Assembly: GCF_000611645.1 (NCBI RefSeq)
Contig: NW_014013609.1
Coordinates: 43,304-68,677 of the forward strand
Origin: Monoraphidium neglectum
Lineage: Eukaryota > Chlorophyta > Chlorophyceae > Sphaeropleales > Selenastraceae
DNA: 25,374 nt
Direction of reading: 5' to 3'
Below are positions 1-10,880 of the stretch, in pieces; positions within the stretch are counted from its first letter, which is position 1; each line of letters opens with the position of its first letter. The notes beneath the pieces are model-generated. The model did no database searches, was not told the origin of the DNA, and saw only the letters and a program-made list of their open reading frames with translations. A program made the translations under genes and the position numbers.

Positions 1-179
1 TGCTTGCGCAGGGGGGGGCTTTGGGGCGAAGGGGGGCCGAGGGAGGTCGGGGTTGCTTTACTGCAACCCGGCTGTACTGATGGCCGGCGATGCGTCGGCA
101 ACGCCGGCACAGCGTCGTCTCTCTGCACAGCCCCACCCAGCGCCAACCGCCCCGCCCCGCCAACGCATGTCATGTCCAG
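1..179 (+). other. 3' part of an intron of the Cu-ATPase gene
   Basis: This stretch has no convincing coding potential in the frame of the following exon. It ends in a C-rich tract and an AG at 178-179, immediately before the exon that starts with the phosphorylation-site motif. I read it as the end of an intron; the 5' exons of the gene (metal-binding domain, first membrane segments, CPC motif) lie outside the window. Confidence 0.7.
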
Positions 180-418
180 GTGGACACCGTCGTGTTCGAC
201 AAGACCGGCACGCTGACGCGCGGGCAGCCGCAGGTGGCGGGCGTCACCCTGCTGGCCCCGGGGTTCAGCGGCGGCGAGATGCTGCTGCTGGCGGCCGCCG
301 TCGAGCGCCAGGCCACACACCCAGTGGCCAAGGCGCTCGTCGCGGCCGCGGCGGCGGGTAGTGCTGGGGACGCGTTGACAGCGGCGGACGTGGGCGATGC
401 CGCAGGCGTGTTGAGCGG

Positions 419-466
<48 letters not shown>

Positions 467-2144
467 GGTGTGCGGCAAGCGTCGCCGATTGTGGGGCCGA
501 GACGACTGCGAGCAGTCAAACGGCGAGCAGCAGCACGGCGGCGGGAGCAGCAGCCGCTTCAGCGCCAGTGGCGGCGGTGACAGCAGCAGCAGCTGTGACG
601 GCCGGGGCGGTGCGTCCCGTCTGCATGTGGAGGCGGGCTCCTTCCTGCAGGAGCCGGGCAGCGGGGCGGTCGCGGTGGTGGGCGGCCGCCGCGTGGCGGT
701 CGGCACCTTGGAGTGGGTCGAGAGGCAGGGCGCGGTGCTCGCGGGCGGCGGCCCCGCTGGCGAGGGTCAGGGGCAGGGGCAGCAGCGAGCGGAGCTGGAG
801 GAGCAGTGGCAGCAGGGGCAGCGGCAGCGGAGCGTGGTGGACGGGCAGGGCTGCGTGCTGGCGGGGCACACGCAGGTGTATGTGGGGGTGGATGGCGCCG
901 TGGTGGGCCTGGTGGAGGTTGCTGACCAGGTGAGGGGGTGCAGCGCGCGCATGTGCGTGCGTGTGCACATGCATGTGTGCGTGTGTGTGTGTATGTGTGT
1001 GTGTGTGTGTTGTGTGATGCATTCCGACACAGATGCCTGACTCAGCTGGCGGGTTGAGCGACGGGCTGAGCCGTATAGCGGCCACCACCATGTGACCGCC
1101 AGATCGCTGCCCAGCCCCCCGGCCCCTGCTTAGACAGGACTCCAACTCCCTGCCTCTGCACCCCTCACCAAGCCTTTGCGCACACAACACGCGACCACGC
1201 ACCCAGCCAACCATTCCCCAACCCACCGCGCCCACCGCGCCCCCGCAGGTACGCCCGGACGCCGCGAGCACCGTGGCGCAGCTGCGCGCCCAGGGCCTGC
1301 GCACCCTCATGCTCTCGGGGGACCGCCGGGAGGCGGCCCTGGCGGTGGCGGCCGCGGTGGGCATACCGGAGTCCGACGTGCACGCGGGCGTGAAGCCGGC
1401 CGGCAAGGCGGCGCTGGTGGAGAGCCTGCGGGCGTCGGGGCGCCGCGTGGCCATGGTGGGGGACGGCGTCAACGACACGGCCGCGCTGGCAGCCGCGGAC
1501 GTCGGGGTGGCCATGGCGGGCGGCGTGGACGCGGCGAGCGACGTGGCGTCCATCGTGCTGATGGGGGACCAGCTGCACCAGGTGTGGTTCAGGGTGTTCC
1601 GCACCACCAGGCGGCGCCTGGGGGCCGGGCTGGTTGCGCAGGGCGGCGGGCGCTCGGTTGTGCCGACGCGGGCGGGCGCTCGGGTCGCCATCGCAGGCCC
1701 CTGTCGGCGCTCTGACCGGGGACCCTTGGATTGCAGCTCAGGCGGGGCCTCGTTCTTTGCTGCGGCGGATGACGTCAGGAGAGTGCCTTGCTCCCTCCTT
1801 GCTCCCGACCGCCACCCATGCCCCCAACACTTTGACGACGCATTAATGGGCCGCTATCACGCGCACAGGTGGCTGATGCTGTGCACCTGGCGCGCCGCAC
1901 GATGACCAAGATCAAGCAGAACCTCGGATGGGCCTTTGCCTATAACCTCGTGGGCATACCCCTGGCGGCCGGCGCGCTGCTGCCGGGCGCGGGGGTGGCG
2001 CTGACGCCGAGCGTGGCGGGCGCGCTCATGGGGCTCAGCAGCCTGGCCGTCATGGGCAACTCGCTCACGCTGCAGTGGGACGCGGGCGCGCGGCACGCAC
2101 CCGTGGCGGCGGCGGCGGCCGGGCCGGGCAGCGGCGCTCTGTGA
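180..2144 (+). CDS. PAA1: Cu(+)-transporting P1B-type ATPase, chloroplast PAA1/HMA6-like (C-terminal part)
   Basis: This is the 3' portion of a copper-pumping ATPase that uses ATP to move Cu(+) across a membrane. Exons are 180-929, 1249-1581 and 1869-2144, all joined in phase 0, giving 452 residues and a TGA stop. The first exon opens with the phosphorylated-Asp motif DKTGTLT, followed by the P1B N-domain HP motif (QATHPVAK). A low-complexity insert with 15 Gln comes next. Exon 2 carries the hinge [12 protein letters not shown]. The last exon has two membrane helices with YN ([15 protein letters not shown]) and MxxSS ([14 protein letters not shown]), the pair that defines Cu(+)-specific P1B-1 pumps. 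The ending resembles plant PAA1 more than PAA2 from memory, which suggests delivery of copper to plastocyanin, but the transit peptide is not in the window. The assignment to the Cu-ATPase family is firm; the subtype is an inference. Confidence 0.9.
420..464 (+). repeat. (CAG)15 coding for 15 Gln
   Basis: Fifteen perfect CAG codons lie in frame inside the nucleotide-binding domain of the Cu-ATPase. They sit in a longer Gln/Ser/Gly-rich insert between the HP motif and the conserved segment that begins near VEAGSFLQ. Confidence 0.98.
943..1016 (+). repeat. GT/CG alternating microsatellite in an intron
   Basis: A run of alternating purine-pyrimidine bases, mainly GT with some CG and CA, starts 13 bases after the donor at 930 of the second Cu-ATPase intron in the window. 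Such tracts are prone to length change and can adopt Z-DNA. Confidence 0.95.
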
Positions 2145-2509
2145 CGGGGGGCTGCACGCGGCCGCTGCATACGGCTTGTCGTGTTGTGCTCTGCAGCGGG
2201 CCTGTTGAGGCACCTCAGGGCGTGCTCTTGCACACTCGCACACTGGCAACAGTTGCACTGTGGGGCGTTCATAGCTTCCTGTCACCAGTCTTTTCTTGTG
2301 CCCAAACCGTTGATTTTTGACCGCCCGAACTGCAGGAGAGGTCTGACCCCCCACCGAGCGGGCCACAACCCAACCTCATTGCTGCTGCCCTGTGCGCCGC
2401 CTAGTGCACCTCGCAACCAACCCTTCAACCCATGCATCTGCGTTGAGATCCATTCTGACACGACGGAGCAGCAGCTCTTGGCCCTGCAGGCACGTGCCAG
2501 CGCTGTGTC

Positions 2510-2514
2510 TGTAA
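2510..2514 (+). terminator. UGUAA polyadenylation signal of the Cu-ATPase gene
   Basis: TGTAA, the usual green-algal polyadenylation signal, occurs 365 bases after the stop codon. It is the first such motif on this strand downstream of the gene. Confidence 0.6.
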
Positions 2515-2756
2515 CGCCATTTGAAGCGCCCGCCAGGCTGACGCGAGCCGTGTCCGGTGGCGGGTAAGGCTGGGCGCCCCTACTTGCCGGGTGTCGATCA
2601 AATAGACATGCGGGGCGGCTGGCAGTCCAGCAATTGCCACGCAGAACGAGGGCGCAGCAGGGAGCTCCAGCACTGCAGGCGTCTGGGCAACGCAAACAAG
2701 CTTCGCGCTCTTGTGTTGAAGACTGGGGGACGACGCCAGATTGCTTGAGTTCTGCT

Positions 2757-2761
2757 TTACA
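2757..2761 (-). terminator. UGUAA polyadenylation signal of the p24 gene
   Basis: TGTAA on the minus strand lies 364 bases after the p24 stop codon. It is the only such motif I found in that 3' region. Confidence 0.6.
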
Positions 2762-3033
2762 CTAGGCTGAGGAAAATAGACTAGACATATAATTGTGAGG
2801 AATAGCACAGCAGAGCAGCCCTGGCGCGAGCAGCCGCCGGCCGACAGGGGCGCCCGCCCTGCACGCGGCCCGCTGGGGCCGCTGACAGTGAGGGACGGCT
2901 GGGGACGGCCGGCTGCAGCAAGCCCCCACGGCTGATGGCGGGGCCGCGCTGTGCTGCACCACCAAAGTCCGCCGCCGGGCATAAGGCCGGGGCTGACGCC
3001 GCTGCTGATGCCGCCGCTGCTCGTGCAGCTGTC

Positions 3034-3098
3034 GCTGCTCCTGCTGCTGCTGCTCCTGCTGCTGCTGCTCCTGCTGCTGCGGCTCGTGCTGCTGCTGC
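3034..3098 (-). repeat. Interrupted CAG tract in the p24 3' UTR
   Basis: CTG-rich on the plus strand, so CAG-rich in the p24 transcript, with several single-base interruptions. It begins 28 bases after the p24 stop codon and so lies in the 3' untranslated region. Confidence 0.9.
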
Positions 3099-3125
3099 GT
3101 GGTCCCACTCTTACTATGGATGGGA

Positions 3126-5186
3126 TCACAACAACTTCTTGCCTGCAGCGCGGCGGCCCGCACAACGGGGGTGTGAGGGGCGAGCACACCGAGTGCCAGG
3201 AAAGCCTTGGTCAACCCAGTAAGGCCCTGCTCTACCTTGCAACCACTGCAAGCAGCACCTCCTTGGCTGCAAGGGGCAGCAGGCTGTGGCTGCGTGCGTG
3301 CATCCCCTGTTTGCAACACCACCGCGACCACCCCGCCACGACAACACATGATTTGCAACACACACACGCATGCACACACACACATATGCGCGCGCGCATG
3401 AGAGCGAGCCCACAACGCGAGGGATGTATAATATATCGCTTGACCCCCCCCTCACGTTGGAAGAACTTCTTGAGGTACCACAGCTGGACCACGCTGCAGG
3501 CGATGCACACAAACAGGCTGAAGATGCTGAACCACGCGACACGCGTGTTGGTCTCCTCTGAGGGCAGGCGGGGGGCAGATGCAGCGGTCGAGTGATGGGG
3601 CTGCGTCGGACGCGGCGAGAGGCCTTTGATGATCGGCTGTATGCTGAGCCCGGCCGCGTGCCGCTGGGCCGGGGCCGGCAGGAGGCGCCCAGGGTCCAAA
3701 AATGAGCGCAGTCACATCGTCAGGTGCGCGCTGCCTTTCCATTGTCTGTCACAAATACATGTTGAGACCAGAACCCCTCAACCCCGGCTGCCCAACTTGC
3801 AACTCAGTCCGGCTGGTGCTGCCGCAGCGCCCCTTGGCCTGATTCCCGCCCTCACCCTCCGCCCCCCACCCCCCACCGTTGATGTCGCGCATCTCCTGCT
3901 CGCGCTGCTGCAGCTGCAGCATCTCCGCATAGATCTCGCGTATGGCGCCCTCAACCTGGGGCGGACATGAGCGATATGTGCACGTGTAGGGGGGGTGGAG
4001 TGCGCGGTGCGATGGGGGTGGGCAAGCACCTGCAAGTGGGGGCCAGCAGCCCCGTGCTGACTCGCACCGGTCCCTCTCACCTGGCATCTGCAGCACCCTG
4101 GCGCAGTCCATGCACACGCGCCCATCATCCCCCTGTTCCCCTTGTGACTGATGCTTGCCCTCATCTCAAGGTTACCGCGCCGCACCATGCACGCCGGGGC
4201 TGCCCAGACCACACCCCTGCACGCCTGCCCTGGCCCCCACTCCCCGCCCCGCCCCTGTGATCACGGCCCACGCCCCCTGACCTTCCTCATCTCCACGCTC
4301 AGCTGGTCCAGGTGCTCCTTCTTGGCTATGGTGTCCCAGTCCGTGGCGGCCACACCCGTGCGCCAGTCCAGGTTTATTTTTGTGGTCTGTGCGGTGGCGT
4401 GGTCTGCGACAACGGGAAGGCGCAGCGACGCGAGAGAGAGGTGCACGTGTTCAGCAGCGGAAGCGCCGAAGTGCAGCTGCATCGTCGTTGCGGCGAGGGC
4501 TGATGCTCACAGAGCGCTTGGTAGTCCTGTTCAGCCGTAGCTGCTGGCATGGCTGGCTCGCAGCGAATCTGCTGCCACTGACACGCTGCAGGGTCCTGAC
4601 TCTGACTTTGCACTCCATTACTACAGTCGCGGATGTTCCTCTGGAGTCTGCATTCCCCAAATCTATGTTTCTGCAGCGTATGCGCCATACGGTGCATCTC
4701 CATACAAGCATGGCACGCTGGCAGCAGCGGCATGGGGCCTTGCTGTCCCTGCTCTGCGCCATTTGGGGCCCCGCACCTGGCGCCGTAAAGCAGGCCTTGT
4801 ACTCCCCTGCCGACTTGCTGGTGAACGCGAACTGCCCCTTGACCTGTGCCTTGGCTGTGTGGATTACCGCATGCATCTGGTCCGTGACCTGAGAGGGGCA
4901 TCGGGCCAGCAGCAGTGCAGCGTTCAGCAGCTCGCAGCACGCAAAATGCACCGCTGCCCTGTACGAGCGATCGTTACCGCCGGCAATGGCATTGCCTTAC
5001 CAGAACGTCCACAGCCACGGCAACAGAGGGGTTATCCTTGTTGTAGGCCTTGTAGTCCCCCACCACGATCACGTTCGCGTTGATCTCCTCATAGACGCAC
5101 TTAGTCTGCACGCCCATTTCAAAATCCAGAGCATTTGCTGCTGCTGATAAGAGGCATAGCCCCACCACCGCTGCCAGCACCCGCAT
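3126..5186 (-). CDS. p24 family cargo receptor (p24-delta/TMED10-like)
   Basis: This is a small type I membrane protein that cycles between ER and Golgi and helps load cargo into COPI and COPII vesicles. Exons on the minus strand are 5186-5001, 4888-4777, 4403-4282, 3955-3877, 3557-3456 and 3142-3126; the phases agree and give 205 residues. Residues 1 to about 20 are a signal peptide (AVVGLCLLSAAANA). A GOLD domain follows, with the paired Cys at about 30 and 95 (VQTKC; YKACF). Next come a coiled-coil stretch (VEGAIREIYAEMLQLQQ), the membrane helix at about 172-193, and a short tail, YLKKFFQRKKLL. The tail shows the FF motif used for COPII/COPI binding and a dilysine KKxx ER-retrieval signal. 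The start was chosen because it precedes the signal peptide directly; an upstream in-frame Met exists. The last exon is only 17 bases. The delta-subfamily call rests on overall similarity from memory. Confidence 0.93.
3356..3400. repeat. CA/CG microsatellite in a p24 intron
   Basis: An alternating purine-pyrimidine tract (CA repeats passing into CGCG) lies in the last intron of the p24 gene, between exons 5 and 6. Confidence 0.9.
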
Positions 5187-5438
5187 AGCCGCTGTCCCGA
5201 GTCTCCCAGATCGACTGCTGTTTACTAGTTCACGGCGGTACGTGTTTGAAGATTGTTTATGGATTACAGAATGAAAGTTGCAAGGTCGAACGGTCAGTCT
5301 CGGCGTGATGTGCACGTCAGATGCGTTGCGTGACCGCCGCCTGTGAGCCTGGGTGTGTCAACGTCAACACGACGGTTTCGTTGCTCGTCCCTGCTGATGC
5401 TGCTAGATAGGCAAACCTTCAATTAAAGCAAATGTCTC

Positions 5439-5443
5439 TTACA
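5439..5443 (-). terminator. UGUAA polyadenylation signal of the MYND gene
   Basis: TGTAA on the minus strand lies 316 bases beyond the stop codon of the MYND-finger gene. The remaining 252 bases to the p24 start codon are then the p24 upstream region. The spacing supports the stop at 5760 as the true gene end. Confidence 0.55.
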
Positions 5444-5759
5444 AAGCAGAATGAATCTCTGTGGTTGCTTCAGTCGTCAGTAGCAGCAAACGTCATGCGT
5501 CCTGCCCAGCGTGGGTGGCACACAGAGCCCACGAATGAATACCGGTCCCCAAACGCGGTGCCTGCATGCTCGCGGGTGCCCCTGAGCAATGACTTGAACC
5601 AAGACCTTCTTGATACCTGTCATCACTCACATTCCAAAATCGTGTGCCCACTCACATAATCACCTTCTTTCGGAGCCACTCCCAAAAGTTGCAAACAATC
5701 CGGCCCCGTTGTGCAAGCGGGGGCCCCTGCACGCCCACGGCATCCCGCGAGCGCTGTTT

Positions 5760-6401
5760 CTACACCTGGCCCACGTGCCGCAGCTTCTGCCACCAGGCGC
5801 GGCGCGCGCCCGGCCGCCCCGCCGGCACTGCATCGCCCTCGACCTCCAGGCGCCACCTCTGCGCAGCGAAGCGGGGGCGCGCGTCTGCCAGGCTGCGCGC
5901 CAGGTAGCCGCACAGAGGGCCATGGCTGGACAGGCCTGGCAGAGGGCCGCCGCCGCCACCACATTCGGCCTCCAGCGTGGCCGACTCCGCGCGGCACCGC
6001 TCGCCGCAGTAGCGGACGCCGCAGCCACGCGGGCAAACGAGGTACGCCGCGGCGGTCCGGCCGCAGCGGTCGCAGCCGCAGGCGTCCTGCTGAGGCGTGT
6101 GACGGTTTGGGCGATTCAGAAGCTGCGAGAGGAAGCCCTGACGCTGCAGCCGGTCAAAGTCCGACGAGCTGAACGCCTGGCGCGTTGCAAACACGGCGGC
6201 GTCCAGCCTAAGGGTAACAGGGGAGGGTGATTGGGGGGGAGCCAGCTAGTGATGCGGGCAGCTGCCTTCGCCTGTGAGGGGACCGTTTCCAGCTGCAGAG
6301 TTTGGTTGGCAGGATAGTTTCTAGGCGACATACAGTGCCCTCACAACCACGCAACTCCGAGATTTCCCTTACCGACCTGACGTCAGGGTCGTCATAGACT
6401 C

Positions 6402-6436
<35 letters not shown>

Positions 6437-9400
6437 ACCTTGTCTGCGCCTGCGCCCCGCAGACGCTCTGCCAGCTCATTGCCGGCCTCTGCCCTGCGCA
6501 GCGCTGCGACAGCCTCCGCATTGCCGTCCTCCGCACTGCTGCTGAAGCTTCCTGCTTTGTCCCACATGCCCAGCACGCGCATGTGGTACCAAACCGGCCA
6601 CATGGGCAGGTGCCCCTCCCCATCATCCTCCGGCCACGGCGGCCGGCCGCCCTCCCGACCAGAGAGCGGCCACGCCTCGGGCCCCGCGCTGGCGTGCATG
6701 AGTGCCACGGCTGTGGCCGGTGCGGCCATGGCCGGCCACAGGGACACGGCCTGGGGGTCGGGCGCAGTGGATGACTCGTGCGGGCCCAGCGCCTCAAGCA
6801 CGCGGCAGGCCAGGACCACTTGGGCAGGGGAGTGGGCCTGCAGAGCAGGGAGTACACAAGGGCAGGGTGGGGCGGTGACGGGTTGTGTTGGAGGGGGACT
6901 TCGTTTCACTTCAAAAGGGCGGTCGCGGCCGCCGGGCAGGGAAGAGTCAGGGGGCAAGCAACAAATTGGCCAACAGGCTCCTCATGGCAAACAGCAAGCA
7001 GGCGAGGCGGTAGTTTGCAGCGCGAACGCGGCTGCATTCATAGTCCGCGTCAACAACACGCCGCCACCGTGTGCACGGGTCACAAGCACCTTCTCAAATG
7101 CCTCGTCGAGGCCGCGCGCATAGGCGCGCTCCGCCTCCTTGGCGTGCAGCGGCCGGGGGCTGTACCTGTCAATGCCAGCCACAGCGACCAAGCGCGTGCA
7201 CCCCCAGTCCATGTAATGATTGATCACCAGCCCAGCCGCCTGCCACAGGAGCAAGCTGCAGCTGTGGGGGCACATGCCGGCGTCTGACCTCAGCCGATCG
7301 CGTACGCGAGGCGCGACTCGCCCCAGCAGCGCCCACACAAGGCGCCGCCACAGGAAGGGGGATTCGAAGGGGACTGGCGCTGCATCGCCAAATGCTGAAC
7401 CGTGCTGCTGCTGCTGCTGCTGCTGCTCGCCGGGGCCAGGCTCCTCTGCCTCAGCCGCACACCAGGGGCATCCTGGCGCGCAGCCCACAACGCCCGACCA
7501 TAGCCCTGCTGAGGCCGTGCCGCCGCTGCCCCCCTCCGGTGGCGAATGGCAAGGTACCGCCAGCGACTCCGTGAGTGCGGGTCGCAGACGAGGGGCGACC
7601 GCCTCGCGCAGCGTCGCGCTCCAGCTGCATCCGGCGAAGTCCTGGAGGCAGCGCTCCCGCTTCCGGAGGGCACCCACGATGTCAGACAGGAAGCCGCCAG
7701 GGCCAAACACGGGCGCGAGTCCCGCCTCGCCCCCCAGACCACGAACCATCGACACGCCCCCTCCGGTCTCGCGAGTGTCGTTGGCGCGCGCCCTCAAGTC
7801 GCGCTGCAGTGCGAGGAGCTGGTGCGCCGCCTGCTCGTCCAGGACCATACGGTGCGTCCGCCACAAGGGCGATGCAGGGTCGCGCGCCATCACGAGCAGC
7901 AGGTCGCGCAGCCCGTAAGCCTGCACCTCTGCCCACAACTCGACGTGCGCCGCAAGCTGCTCCGCGCTCCCGCCGCCGCTGTCTCGCAGCCGCAGCGTCA
8001 CCGCGTGTGCCTTGAGCTCGGCCAGGTCGCTCTGCAGCTGCCGAGCCTGACGCTCCCGGGTTTCCCACCACCAAATGCGCTCCGGTAGGCCAGCAAAAGG
8101 CACGCGAACGGGTATGCTGCTGCCGCAGGCGTTTGGTGGGACGCGCAGCCGCATGAGGCGGCCGCGGAATTCGCCGAGCGCCACGCCCGCAGGGGCGGCC
8201 AAGGTGCCCTGCTCCAGCGTATCATTGTGTGCCAGCCGCGGCCTGGAGGGTCCGGGGGCGACGGCACCTGGGCTGCAGCCAAGCACGTGGTCGGCCAGCG
8301 CCGCTACCCCGTTGGCTCGGGCCGCAAGGCTGGCACTGCCTGCCATGCGGTCAGCGGTTGCGCTGGAGGGAGCAAATGTGCCGGCAGCTGTGGCAGCAGA
8401 GGCCTTGCGCATGGTCGCCAGCCCGAGAGCCTTTGAAGGCAGGGGCAGGCGCCGCCAGTGCCGGTTGGGGTGAGGCGGAGGGGCACGAAACATAAGCGAT
8501 CCTTTCAGGATTTCAGCAAAATTGAGTGGTGACATGCACATCTCTGGAAGAACTCACATAATGCAGGGTCACACGTGCATGCCTCAGCATGCATGCATGA
8601 TGCTGATGCGCCTGTAATAGACGGCCAACGTGCCGCTGGAGCTTATCCTTGCCCCCGCCGGCCTGCAGACCACATGCCGCATGCCGCTCGCGGGTGAGAG
8701 ACCTCTTCACTCAAGCACATTCCACCCACGTGCGCGGTACGCGCCACCCAAAACTCCCACACGCACCTTTTGCTGCAGCAGCTGGATGTTCCTCAACAAG
8801 CCCTCTTCCACTGGATCTCCCCGGCCCACACCTGCCGATAGTGGCCGTGGCCCTGCCTCGTCATTTGCTGCCCCATCATCCATCACTGGCCACACCTGGC
8901 TGCTCCTGCTGGCCAGTCTCTCAGCCAGCCCTGGGTGCGCCACGAGCTCTGAAACGATGCGTGCGGACAGACATTCGATCTGCCCCGCCAACTCCATCAC
9001 GACCGCAGCCTCCCCAGCCGCCCGCGGCCATACATCCGCATCCTTGGCGTGCGCCAGTGCAGCTGCGCGGCCGCGCGCTGCAGCGGCCAGCAGCTGCTCG
9101 ATTGCCGCTTGCGCCGCCTCCAGCTCCAATTCATGCGCGGTCGCAGCACATGTGCCCCCGCCCACGTCACCGCCGCTACCCCTGCACTGCAGAGCACTCT
9201 GCGCTCGCTGGCTGAGCAACCTGGACACGGCAGAGACAGAGTAAGCTCGGACGCAGCTGTCGCTGCTGCTTGCCGTGGCGCGGAGCAGCAGCCACGCCAG
9301 GCCCCATGGGTGCTGCCCCGGGAGCTCGTCATCGTCGACATTGTGGGCGGTGCTGGCGCCAGCGCTGCGGACGACGCTGCGAGCAAGCTCTGCCGCAACG

Positions 9401-10158
9401 TCCTGCGGCCGCGGCGCGAGCAGGAGCTCGGCAGCGCGCGAGAGGCCCAGCGTTGGCGGCTTTTTGCCGTGGTCCAGGCCTGTCGCAGCTTTGAATGCGG
9501 CGCTGGCGTGGCACTCGCTGTAGACCTGGCGGCGCGCGATGCACAGGAGGGCCTGGCGCACGTGCAGGCACAAGAGCGCGGGCGATTTATCAGGCGTCAA
9601 GGAGGCTGCGTGCAGCATGATAAGCGCAACTCAGTCAGATGCATGTTGCTTGGCGCGCGAGCTGCTCATGCAGAGGGACACAGCACGCAAGGCACGCCGC
9701 TGTAGCGCAGCCCAACTCAGCACTCACTCCCATTGCCTCCATGGGCTGCAACTATGGCCGTGCCGCTTATGTGATTATTCGACGTTGCTGTTGGCATGCA
9801 TGCACTGCCTGATCCATACTCACATTCAGTGCGGACGCATGCTCCGGAGTGTTGGGGGGCGGCGGCTGTCTGCAGGTTGAAGGTGGGGGTCACAGCGCAA
9901 AGTGAGCGCCTGATGTCGATGGGGGTAGCCCATGCACATGCACACACCACCTCTGCATGCAACAGATGACCATGGCTCCTGATCCCTCAGAGGTTGCAGG
10001 CAGTTGCTCACCCGGGGCAGAGCAGGCCGACCGCAACGTCGGCTAGCACGCATGTTGCAAGGTGTGACAAAAGCCGCCCCAGCAGCCCAGGTATAGGGTG
10101 AGCCACAGCATCGCCGCTGTCCTGGTCGTCCACGTCTCTGCCGCAGCGCCTCTGCCGC

Positions 10159-10217
<59 letters not shown>

Positions 10218-10571
10218 ACTGCCTGGACACAGCCCTTGCGCCTGCCGGCGCTGCTCCGAAATGCTGCCGCCTCCGCCCCCGGCCCTCGCCATGATCCTAT
10301 CCAGCAGCGGCTGCAGCCCGAGAGACACAAGCTGCTGCAATTCTGGCGGCGCAGCGGCACCGTCAGGGCGCAGGGCATGGAACCCACCCGTGCGGCCTGC
10401 ATCACGATGGCACCCGGCTGGCTTGCTGAGGCGCGGGGCGCAACTGTCTCCGCGCAAAAGAAGCTCGTGCATGATCATTTTGAGCGCCGCCTCCTGCTGC
10501 TCGTCAAAGGCCCGGCCATCGTAGTCAGGGACATCGTCATCAAACGCCACAGATTTCGCGCGCCGCGGCAT
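5760..10571 (-). CDS. Large Gln-rich protein of unknown function with C-terminal MYND zinc finger
   Basis: I do not recognise this protein beyond its zinc finger. The model on the minus strand is 10571-10012, 9869-9824, about 9552-8767, 8430-7090, 6837-6377 and 6207-5760, roughly 1213 residues. Exons from 8430 onward join with strong splice sites and matching phases. The 46-base exon and the start of the third exon are less certain (9525 is an alternative). The last exon has the MYND ligand pattern near residues 1107-1165: CGCDRC, then CPRGC, YCGERC and a final HGPLC. MYND fingers bind two zinc ions and usually mediate protein-protein contacts. The rest is Ala/Arg/Leu-rich, predicted largely helical, with poly-Gln runs of 18 and 7. 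No SET domain or ankyrin repeats were seen. The Met at 10571 was chosen as the start; an in-frame Met at 10595 is also possible. Confidence 0.72.
7405..7425 (-). repeat. (CAG)7 coding for 7 Gln in the MYND gene
   Basis: Seven CAG codons on the minus strand, in frame in the fourth exon of the MYND gene (between GPGE and HGSAF). Confidence 0.95.
10161..10214 (-). repeat. (CAG)18 coding for 18 Gln in the MYND gene
   Basis: Eighteen perfect CAG codons on the minus strand, in frame in the first exon of the MYND gene and followed by an Arg-rich stretch (RRQRRCGR). It is the longest pure triplet tract in the window. Confidence 0.97.
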
Positions 10572-10866
10572 GCCACGCGGCGCGGAGGGTGGCATGGGGC
10601 TGCAGAACCACCAGGTGGGCGAGAGTGGGCCAGTGTGGAAGGGAGGACCTTGATGTCGGGAGGGCGGTGCAGACGGCGTGATGCGCGCTAGAGCCAGTAG
10701 CACGATCCGATGGTGGCGTCTTGACACACACGTTGAGGGCTGGCGCATCGTTTTGGGTCTTTTGTGACCTCTCTGCGGCGTCCGAGGCATCTGTGACTCC
10801 TGCTGGTGGGGCCCGCCCACCTACAGACGCCGGCAGCAATCCTTGGGCGCAGGCTGCGCCTCCAAA

Positions 10867-10880
10867 CCGCAGCGCTGCGG
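10867..10880. repeat. 14-base perfect palindrome
   Basis: CCGCAGCGCTGCGG equals its own reverse complement. It lies about 300 bases upstream of the proposed MYND start codon. It could be a protein-binding site or chance in GC-rich DNA. Confidence 0.6.

Larger units (their letters stand above)
2145..3125. other. Intergenic region between two convergent genes (3' UTRs)
   Basis: This 981-base stretch separates the stop codons of the Cu-ATPase (+) and the p24 gene (-). Each strand has one UGUAA signal, at 2510-2514 (+) and 2761-2757 (-), so both transcripts probably end here without much overlap. The open frames in it have no recognisable protein features; some arise from a CTG/CAG-rich stretch. 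I see no additional gene. Confidence 0.7.

Noticed and set aside
170..706. Minus-strand open frame with a poly-Cys run
   Set aside because: It is the antisense of the Cu-ATPase exon; the Cys run is the complement of CAG codons.
2951..3595. Long plus-strand open frame with Leu and Ala runs
   Set aside because: It arises from the CTG repeat in the p24 3' UTR and antisense of p24 exon 5; no domain, and the minus-strand p24 exons explain the region.
8513..8767. Alternative MYND exon start at 8529 (MCMSPLNFAEILK) reached from a GTGGGT donor in the phase-1 frame
   Set aside because: The phases would fit, but the stretch before 8430 is a long pyrimidine-rich tract typical of an intron end, and the GTGCGT donor at 8766 is the better site. 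Kept only as an alternative.
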